Shown here one piece after another: positions 62,069 to 64,000 of a stretch of DNA of 64,000 nucleotides; the first letter of the stretch is position 1, and each line of letters starts with the position of its first letter. This DNA comes from Hornefia porci (GTDB taxonomy: Bacteria > Bacillota > Clostridia > Peptostreptococcales > Anaerovoracaceae). The translations under genes and the position numbers were made by a program. Below the pieces are notes generated by a model, which worked only from the letters and a program-made list of their open reading frames with translations, searched no databases and had not been told where the DNA came from. Where the stretch lies: contig NZ_MJIE01000001.1 of the NCBI RefSeq assembly GCF_001940235.1, forward strand, positions 1,550,001 through 1,614,000, written 5' to 3'.

Positions 62069-63214
62069 TCAATACGCCTGTTTCAGGATGTCCAGTACGG
62101 CTTCCTTTGTGACGCCCTGACGCGGGTTAAATCCGAGCACCGGCTCCTTCAGAACGTCTTCTGCCACCATATCTAAATCTTTCTCATCGATCCCCTGTTC
62201 CGACAGTGTCTTTATACCGAGCCTGCGCGTTAGCTTCAGCAATGCTTCAGAAAGAAGATATTGATCCTTTTCCTGTTCTCCTGACAGATCAATACCGATT
62301 GCTTCCGCAAGCGCAGCCATTTTCTCCGGACAGCTCTCCGCATTATATCGCATTACATACGGAAGAACAGTAGCGTTCGCCATACCGTGAGCCAGGCCGA
62401 AATGCGCGCTCAGAGTATGAGCGATTCCGTGAACCAGCCCGAGATTCGCATTGGAGAATGCGAAGCCAGTGATGATACAACCCAGCATCATCTGTTCCCT
62501 TGCTTCCATATCGTTTCCGTTTTCAACGGCTGCCGGCAGATTCCGGTACAGGATTTCCAGTCCCTTCAGAGAATTATATTCAGTAAGAGGAGTCGCCATA
62601 TTGGAAATATAGCTCTCCACAGCATGCGTAATGGCATCCATTCCGGTTGCTGCGGTCACGCTCTTCGGCATCGTTGCTGTCAGCTCCGGATCTGCGATGA
62701 CATCTGTGGCAACAAGTTTATTGTCAATGATAACATATTTAATGACTTTCTCGGTGTCGATCAGTGCGCTGACATTGGTGATTTCACTAGAGGTTCCCGC
62801 CGTGGTCGGGATCGCAATCAGCGGAAGGCACGGGGTCTTGACCTTGTTCATTCCTCCATAATCCCCGATTCTTCCCGGATTTGTCATCAGCACGTTCACC
62901 GCCTTCGCTAAATCGATACTGCTTCCTCCTCCGACTGCGATGAAACCGTCAACTCCGGCTTTTTTTGCCATGTCGGCCGCTTCTTCCACGACTTCGTTCG
63001 TCGGGTTTGGAATCACTCCGTCGAAAACAATATATTCCGCACCGGATTCTTTTACTTGGGCCAGGACTTTGCCGGCGATTCCCGCTGCCCTGACACCTTC
63101 ATCATAAACAATCATCGCGGACTTAAATCCATATCCGCGGATCAAATCCGCAAGACACGCCAGTGCCCCGCGTCCAAAGGTAATATTGCTGTTTACAAAG
63201 AAATTAAAACTCAT
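62069..63214 (-). CDS. Iron-containing alcohol dehydrogenase (lactaldehyde/propanediol type)
   Basis: 381 residues, GGAGG before ATG 63214. GGGSSIDLAKAVNVL near residue 97, PTTAGTSSEITNVSALIDTE, GMDAITHAVESYIS near residue 193 and HGIAHTLSAHFGLAHGMANA near residue 262 with the metal-binding His residues. It fits the FucO/1,3-propanediol dehydrogenase branch. Next to a fuculose-phosphate-aldolase-like gene it would reduce the short aldehyde released by the aldolase, for example lactaldehyde or glycolaldehyde. Confidence 0.9.
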   Translation of the reverse strand: MSFNFFVNSNITFGRGALACLADLIRGYGFKSAMIVYDEGVRAAGIAGKVLAQVKESGAEYIVFDGVIPNPTNEVVEEAADMAKKAGVDGFIAVGGGSSIDLAKAVNVLMTNPGRIGDYGGMNKVKTPCLPLIAIPTTAGTSSEITNVSALIDTEKVIKYVIIDNKLVATDVIADPELTATMPKSVTAATGMDAITHAVESYISNMATPLTEYNSLKGLEILYRNLPAAVENGNDMEAREQMMLGCIITGFAFSNANLGLVHGIAHTLSAHFGLAHGMANATVLPYVMRYNAESCPEKMAALAEAIGIDLSGEQEKDQYLLSEALLKLTRRLGIKTLSEQGIDEKDLDMVAEDVLKEPVLGFNPRQGVTKEAVLDILKQAY

Positions 63215-63256
63215 GCTGTTTCCTCCAATACTTCCAGGCTCGTATGCCGAAAAGGC

Positions 63257-63904
63257 TCATACCGCCTGATCCGCCGCAATCAGAGCCTGCATGGCATCCA
63301 CCGCTTCCTGCGGCATCGGCTCGAAAACATCTGCCAGTCTGGCGTAATAATTCGTCTGCGCCATTTCTTCCGTATAGATGGTCGCTGCCATCGCCGCCTT
63401 GATATCCTTTCCACAGCAAAACATTCCGTGATTTTTAATCAAAACGGCTCTGCCCTTTTCGCCAAGCGCTTTCACAACTCTATCGGCAACCTCGTCACTT
63501 CCCGGCATGGTAAACGGGACAATTCCTACCGGTACGAACTCCGCCTGAGGCGGCGTAATCGCCTTCAACTCTCCGAATTTCTCCATTGCGGCGATTGTCG
63601 CAAACATTCCGTGAGTATGTACCGTCGCCGTAACATCTTTCCTCGCCCGCATGCAGGCAAGATGCATTGGAACCTCAGAAGACGGTTTATATTTTCCATC
63701 CATCCACTTCCCTGTTTTCAGATCGACGATAGCAATCTGCTCGAGATTCATCGTCTTATAAGGGATTCCGCTGGGCGTAATCGCAACAACCGGTTCCTCC
63801 GGATCTCTTACCGCAATGTTTCCCGAGGTTCCGTGAATCAATCCCAAATCAACGGCATCCAGAATTGCGTCCAGTACCTGCTGTCTGATATTTTCATATT
63901 TCAT
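63257..63904 (-). CDS. Class II aldolase/adducin family protein (fuculose-phosphate aldolase-like)
   Basis: 215 residues from ATG 63904, placed 7 bases after AGGAGG. GTSGNIAVRDPEEPVVAITP near residue 25 binds the phosphate/enediolate, catalytic Glu in PSSEVPMHLACMRAR near residue 73, and zinc ligands His in VHTHGMFATIAAM near residue 92 and KNHGMFCCG near residue 155. It splits a ketose-1-phosphate such as L-fuculose- or 5-deoxyribulose-1-phosphate into dihydroxyacetone phosphate and an aldehyde. First gene of the minus-strand locus visible here; the kinase and isomerase expected upstream would lie beyond the right edge. Confidence 0.88.
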   Translation of the reverse strand: MKYENIRQQVLDAILDAVDLGLIHGTSGNIAVRDPEEPVVAITPSGIPYKTMNLEQIAIVDLKTGKWMDGKYKPSSEVPMHLACMRARKDVTATVHTHGMFATIAAMEKFGELKAITPPQAEFVPVGIVPFTMPGSDEVADRVVKALGEKGRAVLIKNHGMFCCGKDIKAAMAATIYTEEMAQTNYYARLADVFEPMPQEAVDAMQALIAADQAV

Positions 63905-64000
63905 TTCCAATCCTCCTGTCTAAAACCGCCGCTTAGCTTAAAGTTGTACTTTCCGATGGAATAATCTTATCTCATCATTCCGTAAAATCACAAATTATCT

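Overview
The window looks like chromosomal DNA of an anaerobic Gram-positive fermenter of the class Clostridia. This rests on strong AGGAGG-type ribosome binding sites, GTG/TTG starts, ETF-linked acyl-CoA dehydrogenases, an A-type flavoprotein, a CoA-transferase of the butyrate type, and a clostridial-style rho / DUF1385 / prmC / rpmE neighbourhood. The family (Lachnospiraceae, Anaerovoracaceae or other) cannot be fixed from this sequence. No rRNA, tRNA, CRISPR array, transposase or phage gene was seen.

Region 1 (1-16.8 kb) starts with the truncated 5' part of a membrane-anchored solute-sensing protein. A large catabolic locus follows, built around a LuxR-type regulator. One arm encodes a Zn-alcohol dehydrogenase, a CoA-transferase, a butyryl-CoA-dehydrogenase-like enzyme with EtfBA, a dihydrolipoyl dehydrogenase, a metallo-beta-lactamase-fold hydrolase, a lipoate-protein ligase and an Fe-alcohol dehydrogenase. 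The other arm encodes crotonase, an SDR and an acetoin-type 2-oxoacid dehydrogenase. Its E2 is split into a free lipoyl protein and a lipoyl-less acyltransferase core. Together they could oxidise an acetoin, diol or 2-oxo compound to acyl-CoA and dispose of it through a butyrate-type route; the substrate is unknown.

Region 2 (16.8-30.8 kb) is sugar utilisation. It holds an ABC importer with GH32 sucrase/fructosidase and DUF624 protein, divergent from a LacI regulator with three matching operator-like palindromes. Next come a GH36 alpha-galactosidase, a metallophosphoesterase and a cytoplasmic ParB-like/BMP-like protein, then an HTH-Uma2 nuclease-fold protein.

Region 3 (31-35.1 kb) pairs an acyl-CoA dehydrogenase/EtfA/rubredoxin fusion with an FprA di-iron flavoprotein, opposite a Crp/Fnr regulator: a plausible acyl-CoA-driven oxygen-reducing system.

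Region 4 (35-52.9 kb) is mainly housekeeping: rpmE, homoserine dehydrogenase, prmC, DUF1385, rho (with a large repetitive N-terminal extension and an A6 slippery tract at its apparent start), malic enzyme, a pantothenate operon panG-like/panB/panC/panD, a rhodanese, a CHAP-domain cell-wall protein, a long-form PRPP synthetase, a DUF1232 protein and a secreted leucine-rich-repeat protein. Two intergenic regions here (41.9-42.4 and 51.3-51.5 kb) are rich in palindromes and hairpins.

Region 5 (53-64 kb) is a minus-strand catabolic locus: class II aldolase, Fe-alcohol dehydrogenase, MFS transporter, D-2-hydroxyacid dehydrogenase, FadH/old-yellow-enzyme-type reductase, then an RbsABC-type sugar importer. 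The substrate is not identifiable from sequence. Short tandem duplications of 18-43 bp next to gene ends recur through the window.
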